From: Saprospiraceae bacterium
GTDB taxonomy: Bacteria > Bacteroidota > Bacteroidia > Chitinophagales > Saprospiraceae
NCBI GenBank assembly: GCA_029262995.1
Contig: JAJCYH010000016.1
Span: 107,035 to 171,034 of the forward strand
Reading direction: 5' to 3'
Length of the DNA: 64,000 nucleotides
Shown: in pieces, positions 55,392 through 64,000 of the stretch
Layout of the letters: the number at the start of each line of letters is the position of its first letter
How positions within the stretch are numbered: the first letter of the stretch is position 1
Program-made: the position numbers and the translations under genes
The notes under the pieces: generated by a model
The model's input: the letters and a program-made list of their open reading frames with translations, nothing else
What the model was told of the DNA's origin: nothing
The model's database searches: none

Positions 55392-56171
55392 ATGGCATCA
55401 AACACAGATTCAAAAACTAAGGAATCTTATAAAAGAATTGATTCAATTCTTATTTCTCAACCTAAGCCGGAGAGATCTCCGTATTACGATATTGAGAAAA
55501 AATGGGGAATCAGAATTGACTGGAGACCCTTCATTCACGTGGAGGCCGTTTCAGAGAAGGAGTTTCGAAAAAACAGATTGCGGCCAGATGAGTTTACTGT
55601 AATCATTTTTACGAGCAAGAACTCTATTGAACATTTCTTTAGAATGTGCGAAGAGATGCGTGTCAATCTATCTCAGCAGACAAAGTATTTCTGCCTGACT
55701 GAAGCGATCGCTAACTATCTTCAAAAGTTTATTGTTTACAGAAAAAGAAAAGTTTTTGTAGGTGTACGTAATATTGAGGATTTGGATTCGGCATTCAATA
55801 AACATAAAGAAGCAGAGAAATTCCTATTACCATGTTCCAACTTGGGTTCTCAGGATGTCGTTAAATATCTAGAGGACAAGGAAATCAACTTTAAGGAGGC
55901 AATGATGTACAGGACTGTTAGCAGTGACTTATCAGATCTAATGGACATTACTTACGACTGCCTTGTTTTTTTTAGTCCACTTGGCATCAAGTCACTTTAT
56001 GAGAACTTTCCAACTTTTAAGCAAAATGAAACCAGGCTAGCAGTTTATGGTTCACAAACAACAAAAGCAGTCGAAGATAGAGGTCTTATAGTAAATATTA
56101 AAGCACCTTCTCCTGAAAGTCCTTCAATGTCGATGGCTTTGACCAATTATCTTAATAAATCAAACAAATAG
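55392..56171 (+). CDS. hemD: Uroporphyrinogen-III synthase
   Basis: A 259-residue protein matching the HemD/uroporphyrinogen-III synthase family of haem synthesis, which cyclises hydroxymethylbilane. Family features are FTSKNSIEHFFRMCEE, FLLPCSNLGSQDVVKYL and the terminal VFFSPLGIKSL region. It is 21 bases after DUF4271 and lies upstream of dnaE. Confidence 0.8.
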   Translation: MASNTDSKTKESYKRIDSILISQPKPERSPYYDIEKKWGIRIDWRPFIHVEAVSEKEFRKNRLRPDEFTVIIFTSKNSIEHFFRMCEEMRVNLSQQTKYFCLTEAIANYLQKFIVYRKRKVFVGVRNIEDLDSAFNKHKEAEKFLLPCSNLGSQDVVKYLEDKEINFKEAMMYRTVSSDLSDLMDITYDCLVFFSPLGIKSLYENFPTFKQNETRLAVYGSQTTKAVEDRGLIVNIKAPSPESPSMSMALTNYLNKSNK

Positions 56172-56202
56172 CTTTTTATTCATATATAAAAAAGCCTAAT
56201 TT

Positions 56203-56210
56203 TACGTTTG
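56203..56210 (+). promoter_or_regulatory. Candidate -7 element before dnaE (TACGTTTG)
   Basis: Matches TAnnTTTG, 53 bases before the ATG. The -33 box is weak. Confidence 0.35.
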
Positions 56211-56263
56211 TCCTCTGGAGATTTTTTCTTTGTTCCAGCTTACTGATTATTTAAATCATCATC

Positions 56264-59200
56264 ATGCCAGAATTTTGCCATTTACATTGTCACACTCAAT
56301 ATTCTCTCCTTGACGGAGCTTCAGATATAGGGAAGATGATGGATAAGGCAGTGCTGGATGGTCAAAAGGCAGTTGCTTTAACGGATCATGGAAACATGTT
56401 CGGCGCCTTTAAGTTTGTTGCAGAAGCTAATAAAAGAAAAATAAAGCCAATTGTTGGCTGTGAGTTTTATCTTGTTGAAGACAGACACGCTAGGTCATTT
56501 AGTAGGGCAAAAGGAGAGCGTGACAAAAGACATCACCAACTATTATTGGCAAAGAACAAACAAGGTTATGAAAACCTCATGAAGCTTTGTTCAACAGGGT
56601 TCATTGAAGGTTTATACCAGAAATTTCCTAGAATTGATAAGGAACTTGTTTTAAAATATCATGAAGGGATTATTGCTACAAGTTGTTGCTTGGGAGCCAT
56701 TGTCCCTTCTCTTATAGCTCAGGATAAGATTGATGAAGCTGAGAAAGAATTAAAATGGTGGCTTGATCTTTTCGGGGAAGATTACTATGTTGAACTTCAA
56801 CGTCACAGGGGATTAGAGAGAATTGATATTTATGATGATCAGGGACGAAAGACATTTTCAAAATACAGTCAGGAAGAAATTAACCAAGTTCTGCTTAGCT
56901 TAGCGAACAAGCTAAATATTAAAGTCATTGCAACCAATGATTCTCATTATGTGGAAGAGGAAGATTATCAACCTCATGATATTTTGCTTTGCATTAATAC
57001 CAATTCATTGATTGAAGAGAAGGAACGATTTAGATTTCCAAGTTCTGACTTTTACTTCAAGACACAGAATGAGATGTCTGCTTTGTTTAAAGATGTTCCT
57101 CAAGCTGTTGATAACACAATGGAAATCTACTCGAAGGTGGACAAGCTTGAATTGGCAAGGGATGTGCTTTTACCAAACTTTCCACTACCACATGGGTTTG
57201 CTACTCAAGAAGACTACCTAAGACATTTAACATTTGCGGGTGCTAAAAAAAGATACAAAACCCTAACACCAGAAATTGAAACCAGACTTAATTTTGAGTT
57301 GAATGTAATTAATCAATCTGGTTATCCTGGATATTTTTTAATTGTACAGGATTTTACAAGTTCAGCAAGACAAATGGATGTATCTGTTGGTCCAGGAAGA
57401 GGTTCTGCCGCAGGGTCTGCAGTAGCTTACTGCCTTGAGATTACCAATATAGATCCAATAAAATATAACCTTCTATTTGAGAGATTTCTAAATCCCGAAA
57501 GAATATCAATGCCAGATATCGATATTGATTTCGATGATGAAGGAAGGTCAAAAGTGATTGATTATGTAATAGACAAATACGGTAAGAATCAAGTAGCTCA
57601 GATCATTACATATGGTACAATGGCTGCTAAAATGTCATTAAGAGACGTAGGTAGAGTGATGAACATACCTCTCGGTGATGTGGATAGAGTTGCAAAGGCA
57701 TTTCCTCAAAACCTTAGTGCTTCCTTAGCTGGCATCCTTGAAGAAGGTAAGATTAATGAAAAGCTTTCAGATGCTTTTTCTAAAGAAGACATGGACAAAG
57801 CAGCCCAGTTCAGAAAAATGTCAGAGCAACAGGATGATATTGGTCAGATGATAAGATCAGCGAAAAGAATTGAAGGGTCTATTCGAAATACAGGGATTCA
57901 TGCTTGTGGGGTTATTATTACGCCAGATGATATAACCAAATTTGTGCCTGTATCAGTTGCCAAAGATTCAGATTTACTTGTTAGTCAATTTGACAATAGT
58001 GTAGCTGAAGATGCTGGTTTATTAAAAATGGACTTCCTTGGGTTGCGGACCTTAACCATTATAAAAGATGCTGTTAAGTTTGTAAAAGAAACCAAAGGTT
58101 TTGATCTGGACATTGACGATCTAGATCTTGGAGACCATAAAACCTATACACTGTTTCATGAGGGTTCAACAATTGGAATATTTCAGTATGAGTCTGCTGG
58201 AATGCAAAAACACCTTAAGGTACTTAAACCTAATAAGTTTGAGGACTTAATTGCTATGAATGCTTTGTACCGTCCAGGTCCAATGCAATATATTCCAGCT
58301 TTTGTTGCTAGGAAGCATGGTCGTGAGGCGATTACTTACGACCTTCCAGAAATGCAAGAGTACCTAGAGGAAACTTATGGAATTACAGTATATCAGGAAC
58401 AGGTTATGTTGCTTTCGCAAAAGCTGGCTGGCTTTTCAAAAGGTGAAGCAGATCAGCTGAGAAAGGCGATGGGTAAAAAGAAAAAGAAGATCATCGATGA
58501 GATGTTTCCAAAATTTCAAGAAGGTTGTAGAGCCAACGGACACCCAGATGATATAGTAGAAAAAATATGGAAGGATTGGGAGTTTTTTGCTTTATATGCC
58601 TTTAACAAGTCCCACTCTACATGTTATGCCTATATCGCTTTTCAGACCGCATACCTGAAGGCTCATTATCCATCTGAGTTTATGACTGCTGTGCTTAATC
58701 ATAATAAGTCTGATATTTCTAAGCTTAATTTCTTTTTAAGGGAATGCAAACGAATGAATATTCCTGTTTTTGGGCCTGATATCAATAAGAGTAAGATAAA
58801 CTTTACAGTAAATCAAAAGGGTGAAATAAGATTTGGACTTTCAGCGCTTAAAGGTCTTGGTGCAGGCCCTGCTGAAGAAATTATTACAGAACAGGAAAAC
58901 GGTGATTTCATTTCACTAGTGGATATGACTAAAAGGATAAACCTAAGATCTGTAAATAAGAAATCTTTAGAAAGTCTTGTTTATGGGGGTGCGTTAGATT
59001 CCTTTGGGAAGTATAGGTCACAATATTTTTCTGTTTCAGACAAGCATGATACATATATTGAACATGCGATTCGATTTGGAAGTGCTTATCAAGATCAGAA
59101 GGATTCATCACAATCTTCATTGTTTGGTGAAATGGATGATTCTCTATTAAGCGAGCCTGTAATTCCAGAGTGTAAGCCATGGCTTAAAACGCATTTATTG

Positions 59201-59812
59201 GAAAAAGAAAAAGAGGTTACAGGAATTTATATATCAGGTCATCCCCTTGATGACTATAAAATGGAATTGGAAAATTATGTAAACCATCCATTGTCACATG
59301 TAGATAAGTTAATAGATGTGGAGCTTAGAGTTGCTGGAATTGTATCAGAAGCAATTCATGGAGTATCACAGAGAAATGGTTTGGGTTATGGTAGACTAAC
59401 AGTTCAAGATTATATTGGGTCACATACTTTTGGCATATATAATGAAGACTATGAGAAGTTTAAGAACTTACTGAGTGTTGGACAAGTTTTATATATCGTA
59501 GGGAAAAATCAAAAATATCGACATTCCGACAGAGTATTTTTCAAATTATACGACATAAGACTTTTGGCATCAGTCAGCGATGATTTAACAAAGTCTTTAA
59601 CGCTAAGGCTTAAACTGGATGATCTCACTGAAGAAATGGTAAAAGAATTGAAAGTATTGTGCTTGGCGAACCCAGGCAACCATGCGTTAAAAATGAAAGT
59701 TATTAAAGAAAAAATTTCTCTAGATTTTAATGTTGCGGCGTTTAAAGTAGAAGTCAATTCCGGTTTTATAGAACAGGTAAGAAGCTTAGGATTAAGCTAT
59801 AAGTTAAATTAA
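56264..59812 (+). CDS. dnaE: DNA polymerase III subunit alpha
   Basis: The 1182-residue replicative polymerase. It opens with the PHP domain (CHLHCHTQYSLLDGA) and has the catalytic aspartates in MPDIDIDFDD (about 416-425). The conserved PolIII sequence YRPGPMQYIPAFVARKHG follows, then a helix-hairpin-helix region, and an OB fold near the end (ELRVAGIVSEAIHG). Full length, with no frameshift seen. Confidence 0.97.
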   Translation: MPEFCHLHCHTQYSLLDGASDIGKMMDKAVLDGQKAVALTDHGNMFGAFKFVAEANKRKIKPIVGCEFYLVEDRHARSFSRAKGERDKRHHQLLLAKNKQGYENLMKLCSTGFIEGLYQKFPRIDKELVLKYHEGIIATSCCLGAIVPSLIAQDKIDEAEKELKWWLDLFGEDYYVELQRHRGLERIDIYDDQGRKTFSKYSQEEINQVLLSLANKLNIKVIATNDSHYVEEEDYQPHDILLCINTNSLIEEKERFRFPSSDFYFKTQNEMSALFKDVPQAVDNTMEIYSKVDKLELARDVLLPNFPLPHGFATQEDYLRHLTFAGAKKRYKTLTPEIETRLNFELNVINQSGYPGYFLIVQDFTSSARQMDVSVGPGRGSAAGSAVAYCLEITNIDPIKYNLLFERFLNPERISMPDIDIDFDDEGRSKVIDYVIDKYGKNQVAQIITYGTMAAKMSLRDVGRVMNIPLGDVDRVAKAFPQNLSASLAGILEEGKINEKLSDAFSKEDMDKAAQFRKMSEQQDDIGQMIRSAKRIEGSIRNTGIHACGVIITPDDITKFVPVSVAKDSDLLVSQFDNSVAEDAGLLKMDFLGLRTLTIIKDAVKFVKETKGFDLDIDDLDLGDHKTYTLFHEGSTIGIFQYESAGMQKHLKVLKPNKFEDLIAMNALYRPGPMQYIPAFVARKHGREAITYDLPEMQEYLEETYGITVYQEQVMLLSQKLAGFSKGEADQLRKAMGKKKKKIIDEMFPKFQEGCRANGHPDDIVEKIWKDWEFFALYAFNKSHSTCYAYIAFQTAYLKAHYPSEFMTAVLNHNKSDISKLNFFLRECKRMNIPVFGPDINKSKINFTVNQKGEIRFGLSALKGLGAGPAEEIITEQENGDFISLVDMTKRINLRSVNKKSLESLVYGGALDSFGKYRSQYFSVSDKHDTYIEHAIRFGSAYQDQKDSSQSSLFGEMDDSLLSEPVIPECKPWLKTHLLEKEKEVTGIYISGHPLDDYKMELENYVNHPLSHVDKLIDVELRVAGIVSEAIHGVSQRNGLGYGRLTVQDYIGSHTFGIYNEDYEKFKNLLSVGQVLYIVGKNQKYRHSDRVFFKLYDIRLLASVSDDLTKSLTLRLKLDDLTEEMVKELKVLCLANPGNHALKMKVIKEKISLDFNVAAFKVEVNSGFIEQVRSLGLSYKLN

Positions 59813-59855
59813 TCCTAAATAAAAACATTAAAGTCAGTCATTTCGTTAAGCCCCT

Positions 59856-60353
59856 ATGCGATTGATTATTATTGTTTCGATACTAATTGTTTCGACTGGA
59901 TTTTGTAAAGCTCAAGACTGGACACTAGACGACATAGAGGTTTATCATTCATTTGATGCATTTGAAAATGTCCTCAAAAAAAAAGATAATTTCACTTATA
60001 TTATTAATTTTTGGGCTACTTGGTGTGGACCTTGTGTAAAAGAATTGCCTTATTTTGAAGCAATGAATCGCTCTTATGGAGATAAGCACGTAAAGATTAT
60101 ATTAGTTAGCCTTGATTTTGAAAAGCAAATCGAATCCAGATTGATTCCTTTTTTAAACAAAAATGAAATCAGATCCGAAGTCGTTCTATTACTTGATAAG
60201 AAAGAATCTTCATGGATTGACAGAGTTGATCCTGAATGGTCAGGAGCACTTCCGATTACGATAGTGTACAATCAAGAAAATAGGGTGTTTTACGAAAAAA
60301 CTTTTCACTCAGAACATGAGCTTGAAGAAATTTTAAAACCTTTTTTAAATTAA
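59856..60353 (+). CDS. TlpA-like periplasmic thioredoxin
   Basis: A 165-residue protein with a signal peptide (MRLIIIVSILIVSTGFCKAQ) and a thioredoxin fold with the redox pair WATWCGPC (Cys57, Cys60). It is followed by a second thioredoxin-like gene 8 bases later. Probably reduces periplasmic disulfides. TlpA/ResA type. Confidence 0.85.
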   Translation: MRLIIIVSILIVSTGFCKAQDWTLDDIEVYHSFDAFENVLKKKDNFTYIINFWATWCGPCVKELPYFEAMNRSYGDKHVKIILVSLDFEKQIESRLIPFLNKNEIRSEVVLLLDKKESSWIDRVDPEWSGALPITIVYNQENRVFYEKTFHSEHELEEILKPFLN

Positions 60354-60367
60354 TAAATTTTTTGGAT

Positions 60368-60961
60368 ATGAAAAATCTTACTTTACTTTTTTTGGCGTTT
60401 TTTGGATTGTCATTTACTTTCGTTGATGGTCCTGGATATGATATTGGGGAAACTGCGACAGACTTTGAATTAATGAATGTTGACGGTGAAATGGTTTCTC
60501 TTTCCGATATGGAAAACGTCAAAGGATATATTGTCACTTTTACTTGTAATCATTGTCCTTATGCTGTGATGTATGAAGACCGATTGATTGAATTGCATAA
60601 TAAGTTTGCGCCAATGGGTTATCCAGTAGTTGCAATTAACCCTAATGACCCACAGGTTCAGCCGGCTGATGGTTATGATGAAATGAAAAATAGAGCTTCA
60701 GAAAAAGCATTTCCATTTGTCTATTTGTTTGACGAAGGTCAACACATCTATCCTCAATATGGAGCAACTAAGACGCCGCATGTATTTTTGCTTGACGCAA
60801 ATAGAGTTGTAAAATATATAGGAGCAATTGATGATAACCCTAGAGATGCATCCGCAGTAGAAGTAAAGTATGTAGAAAATGCAATAATGGCATTGGAAGG
60901 TGGTTTAAATCCTGATCCACAATCTACAAAAGCAATTGGCTGCTCAATAAAATCAAAGTAA
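60368..60961 (+). CDS. Thioredoxin-family (redoxin-like) secreted protein
   Basis: About 197 residues from the ATG at 60368 (MKNLTLLFLAFFGLSFTFVDG, signal peptide); TTG at 60362 is a less likely start. A thioredoxin-like domain carries TCNHCPYAVMYEDRL (CxxC) and ends in a conserved KAIGCSIKSK. Member of the redoxin/AhpC-TSA-related family found in Bacteroidota. Confidence 0.75.
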   Translation: MKNLTLLFLAFFGLSFTFVDGPGYDIGETATDFELMNVDGEMVSLSDMENVKGYIVTFTCNHCPYAVMYEDRLIELHNKFAPMGYPVVAINPNDPQVQPADGYDEMKNRASEKAFPFVYLFDEGQHIYPQYGATKTPHVFLLDANRVVKYIGAIDDNPRDASAVEVKYVENAIMALEGGLNPDPQSTKAIGCSIKSK

Positions 60962-61040
60962 TAATTTGTTTATCAGAATATAAATAGGATATATTTAAAT
61001 GTTCGGCATAGTCGGACATTTTTTTATTTAACTCAACACC

Positions 61041-61532
61041 ATGAAATCAATCAATTTCCTTTTCCCTATAGTCATACTAGCTCTTGTTTTAGCTATTGTC
61101 TCTTGCAAACCTTCAGTCACTCAAAACAATTTTCCAGATCTAGATTTATTACAATATGGCGTTCCAATAAAAATTAAAGCACCCGAAGGATCTGTAGTTC
61201 AATTGGATGACATGGGAATTGTTCAGGATATCACAGTGAGGAATGGAGAAGAATTTTATTTACAGATTATTGCAGGTGAAAATTACGAAAGCGACATTTC
61301 TAAGGTAGTTGAAAAGCAAAAATCTGATGCAGTTAGCACGAGAACTTTTTCAAAAATTATAGAAGAAGATGACCGTGGATTTATTTTTGAGAAAAAATAT
61401 TCTGAAGAAAGAATTAGTTATGACTTTAGGTATGTCAGAGTGCAGGGAGACAAAGAATACATATTTCAAACAGGACTTCTTGGTCAATTCACTTTAGAGC
61501 AAGTCAAAAAAATGTATGAGGCTATAAAATAA
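61041..61532 (+). CDS. Hypothetical lipoprotein
   Basis: A 163-residue protein with a lipoprotein signal peptide (FPIVILALVLAIVSCKP). The mature part alternates charged and hydrophobic residues and has no recognised domain. Followed by a terminator. Confidence 0.6.
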   Translation: MKSINFLFPIVILALVLAIVSCKPSVTQNNFPDLDLLQYGVPIKIKAPEGSVVQLDDMGIVQDITVRNGEEFYLQIIAGENYESDISKVVEKQKSDAVSTRTFSKIIEEDDRGFIFEKKYSEERISYDFRYVRVQGDKEYIFQTGLLGQFTLEQVKKMYEAIK

Positions 61533-61533
61533 A

Positions 61534-61563
61534 AAAAAGCCCAGTTTTGCTGCTGAGCTTTTT
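61534..61563 (+). terminator. Hairpin terminator
   Basis: AAAAAGC-CCAG pairs with CTG-AGCTTTTT (one mismatch) and is followed by T-rich sequence. It begins 2 bases after the lipoprotein stop. Confidence 0.75.
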
Positions 61564-61786
61564 ATTTTCTTAATGTGCCTTTTGAAGCCATCTATCACCA
61601 TTAACTAGTAATATTAGCAAGGCAATGCTAAAGATTATCATGGGTTAGGTTTTTTCTATAAATAATATAGTTACAGCAAAAGCTGTGCCTGAATAATGAT
61701 CATCTTTGCAAAATTGAAGTAATGCTTAAGATAAGATATATCTACAAGAGAGTCAAGTAGTAAATTACAAATTTGTTATTTAAAGA

Positions 61787-62506
61787 TTAAAATCTTAAAA
61801 GATGTCCGTTTTTTGTCAACCACTTATCTTTTTTCTTGTAATCTGGCATTACCTCTTCTACAATTTTCCAGAATTTTGAAGAGTGGTTCATCTCCTTTAG
61901 ATGGGAAAGCTCATGTACGATAACATAGTCTATTACATCCATTGGCGCAAACAATAGTCTACTAGAAAGATTAATGATCCTGTTTGATGAACAGCTTCCC
62001 CAGTTGCTCTGGTTATTTTTAAGTCGAATAGAATGAATTTCTTCATTAAAGTAATGTCCATTGAAATGGTAGACTCTATTACTTATTTCTGTTTTATAAT
62101 GCTTTGCAAACAGTCTAGACAATAGTGTAGAGACAGAATGATGTTTGTCTGTCTCATTTAAGTCTTCGGGGATAAGTAGTCTGACTATATTATTATCGAT
62201 TTCGCCCGATAGACCTCTTTGAGAAGTTGGTTCAAGTATTATTTGAAAAGTATTCCCATAAATTTTAAACCAATCATTGTTATTATATATACGGAATCGA
62301 AATCTTTCAGCTAATGACGGAGACTTAATTAGTTGTTCCTTTGCCCATATGTTGATTTTATGACACTCTTCTAATATTTGATTACGGGTATAAAATTTTG
62401 GGAGCGCAAGATTAATGCTCTTATTACTGATTGAAAACCTAACGGTTTTTCTCCATTCACGCTTAATTTTCAGGGGAACTTTTAATCCCTCAATATCTAG
62501 GAACAT
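61787..62506 (-). CDS. YgjP-like metallopeptidase domain protein
   Basis: A 239-residue protein of the YgjP/SprT-like (DUF45-type) peptidase family. The zinc motif HELSH (198-202) is followed by His208 in NHSSKFW. The N-terminal segment has YTRNQILEECHKI. It is adjacent (2 bases) to serC and probably cotranscribed. Substrate unknown. Confidence 0.85.
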   Translation of the reverse strand: MFLDIEGLKVPLKIKREWRKTVRFSISNKSINLALPKFYTRNQILEECHKINIWAKEQLIKSPSLAERFRFRIYNNNDWFKIYGNTFQIILEPTSQRGLSGEIDNNIVRLLIPEDLNETDKHHSVSTLLSRLFAKHYKTEISNRVYHFNGHYFNEEIHSIRLKNNQSNWGSCSSNRIINLSSRLLFAPMDVIDYVIVHELSHLKEMNHSSKFWKIVEEVMPDYKKKDKWLTKNGHLLRF

Positions 62507-62508
62507 TT

Positions 62509-63579
62509 TTACCCAAATTTTTTGACCATTTCTTGCATAATGGACACAAGTACTTCTACGCTTTCATGTTCAAGAGCGTTATACATAGATGCTCTGAAGC
62601 CTCCTACTGATTTGTGACCTTTTATACCAACAATTCCAGCATCTTCGCAGAGCCTTAAAAAATCTGTTCCCAGATTCTCATTCTTAAGTACAAATGTTGC
62701 ATTCATAGGAGAACGATCTTCTGTATTACATGTTCCAACAAACAATTCGTTTCGATCAATTTCATTATAAAGGGTTTCTGCTTTTCTTTGGTTTCTTTGC
62801 TCCATCGCCTTAGCACCTCCGTTTTTAATTATCCACTCCATTGTCAACATAGTAACATAAATTGGAAAGACTGGTGGTGTGTTAAACGATGAATTTTTAG
62901 CAATGTGTGTAGCATAATTTAGCATTGTTGGAATCTGTCTTTCGATTTTTCCTACGATATCTTTTTTAACTATAACCAATGTGACACCTGCTGGTCCGAC
63001 ATTTTTTTGTGCTCCGGCGTAGATTAACCCAAACTTGTTTACAGGGATTTCTCTGCTGAAGATATCTGAACTCATATCACATACAATTGGACAATTAATT
63101 TCTGGCCACATTTTGGTTTGCGTTCCAAAAATGGTGTTGTTGCCCGTGAGGTGTAAGTATTTTAGATTGTTAGGAATGTCATATGCTTTAGGAATATAGT
63201 TGTAATTCTTGTCTGAGGAAGATGCAAGAACTTCGATATTGCCAAAGGACTTAGCTTCTTTAATTGCTTTTGAAGACCAACTACCTGTATCGACATAACC
63301 CGCAGTTTCGTTTTGATCAAGAAGATTCATGGCAGTCATAAAAAATTGTGTGCTTGCTCCACCTGTGAGAAACAAGACTGCATATTCATCAGATAGAGAT
63401 AGAATTTCTCTAACATGAGATTGAGTTTTGTCTAATATTTCAACAAATTCTTTCCCTCTATGTGAAAGTTCCATTAATGACAAACCGATTCCTTGGTAAT
63501 CTAAGGCAGCTTGAGAAGCTTTTTCTTTAACTTCTGGGGCTAGAATTGCTGGTCCGGCATAAAAGTTATGTTTTTTCAT
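62509..63579 (-). CDS. serC: Phosphoserine aminotransferase
   Basis: A 356-residue PLP-dependent aminotransferase making phosphoserine for serine synthesis (and, in some bacteria, for pyridoxal phosphate). The N-terminus HNFYAGPAILAPEVKEKA is diagnostic. The PLP lysine is Lys192 in YAGAQKNVGPAGV. Full length. Confidence 0.95.
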   Translation of the reverse strand: MKKHNFYAGPAILAPEVKEKASQAALDYQGIGLSLMELSHRGKEFVEILDKTQSHVREILSLSDEYAVLFLTGGASTQFFMTAMNLLDQNETAGYVDTGSWSSKAIKEAKSFGNIEVLASSSDKNYNYIPKAYDIPNNLKYLHLTGNNTIFGTQTKMWPEINCPIVCDMSSDIFSREIPVNKFGLIYAGAQKNVGPAGVTLVIVKKDIVGKIERQIPTMLNYATHIAKNSSFNTPPVFPIYVTMLTMEWIIKNGGAKAMEQRNQRKAETLYNEIDRNELFVGTCNTEDRSPMNATFVLKNENLGTDFLRLCEDAGIVGIKGHKSVGGFRASMYNALEHESVEVLVSIMQEMVKKFG

Positions 63580-63903
63580 TAAATTTTTTCAAAAGGTGAA
63601 TAATTGTAATTAACAGAATTTTGGTTTTTTAATTGCTTGGAATTCAAACGCCTACAAATTTGAAAATTTTAATTATAAAAGTCGATTTTATGGAATGAAT
63701 TTCATTCTAACATATGTTAATATTTTTGTTAAAAAAATAACACCAAATAGTTTGACTATTAGTAAGATTAACACTTATCTTTGCCATCCCTTATAAAACA
63801 TATGTATGTTGTATAGGGGAAAAAGTTTATTGACATAGTTGGTAGGTAAGAAAAAGAAGACGATAGAAGTTTCAGGACTAGGATCAAAGATTTAGAAGAT
63901 AAA
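63580..63903. other. rRNA operon upstream region
   Basis: About 320 AT-rich bases between the serC start and 16S, holding the rrn promoter, an A-rich upstream stretch and the leader. No gene. Confidence 0.6.
63751..63783 (+). promoter_or_regulatory. rRNA operon promoter
   Basis: A strong match to the Bacteroidota consensus: TTTG (63751-63754, -33) and TATCTTTG (63776-63783, -7), separated by 21 bases. An A-rich tract precedes it at 63731-63738. Transcription should start near 63790, about 115 bases before the mature 16S. Confidence 0.8.

Positions 63904-64000
<97 letters not shown>

Overview
The window is AT-rich chromosomal DNA from a member of the Bacteroidota. The evidence is the TAnnTTTG-type promoter elements (best case just before the rRNA operon), LytS/LytTR and RprX/RprY-like two-component pairs, several small outer-membrane beta-barrel proteins, a CarboxypepD_reg/TonB-type barrel, DUF4271 next to hemD, and the 5' end of a 16S rRNA at the right edge. 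The sequence alone does not fix the order or genus.

Layout. 1-6200 holds a rhomboid protease (cut by the left edge), a LytS-like kinase with its LytTR regulator, an SH3b protein, and a coupled Nudix hydrolase/flippase-like pair. 6347-6700 is tRNA-Leu(GAG) followed by degenerate copies of its own 3' end. 7000-19000 is an accessory region. It holds small hypothetical genes, a FlgO-TPR-AraC chimeric regulator followed by an oxidoreductase and a DUF4386 protein, an amidohydrolase, attC-like palindromes, an HNH endonuclease, and several decayed genes. 18900-24460 is a molybdenum-cofactor locus (moaC, decayed moeA, moaA, a TauE-like permease, moaD, moaE and a moeB-rhodanese fusion). 24800-28900 holds a barrel protein and a TonB-type receptor, each preceded by a 7-bp tandem array. 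29580-35560 is a cluster of small envelope-stress proteins (CsbD, sll1863-like lipoprotein, two lmo0937-like peptides, two DUF3185-like proteins, an AraC regulator). 36890-37270 is the 3' relic of a group II intron. 37422-40254 is a coupled two-gene module: a DNA cytosine-5 methyltransferase and an ABC-ATPase/TOPRIM (OLD-like) protein.

40400-56200 returns to chromosomal functions. It holds DUF3999 and DUF2339 envelope proteins, a truncated metallo-beta-lactamase, a phosphodiesterase/flippase pair, an MFS transporter, MlaE/MlaF-like ABC genes, an SDR, a DUF429 protein, an RprXY-like system, DUF4271 and hemD. 56264-64000 is core genome: dnaE, two thioredoxin-fold proteins, a lipoprotein, a YgjP-like peptidase, serC, and an rRNA operon promoter with the first ~97 bases of 16S.

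The most notable system is the methyltransferase plus OLD-like nuclease pair. It looks like a restriction-modification or defence module whose restriction arm is an ATP-driven TOPRIM protein rather than an ordinary endonuclease. Other notable signals are heptamer arrays in opposite orientation around the receptor gene, a molybdenum-cofactor locus that has lost moeA, repeated palindromes and a shared 17-mer that suggest integron-like cassettes, and a tRNA gene trailed by copies of its own end.
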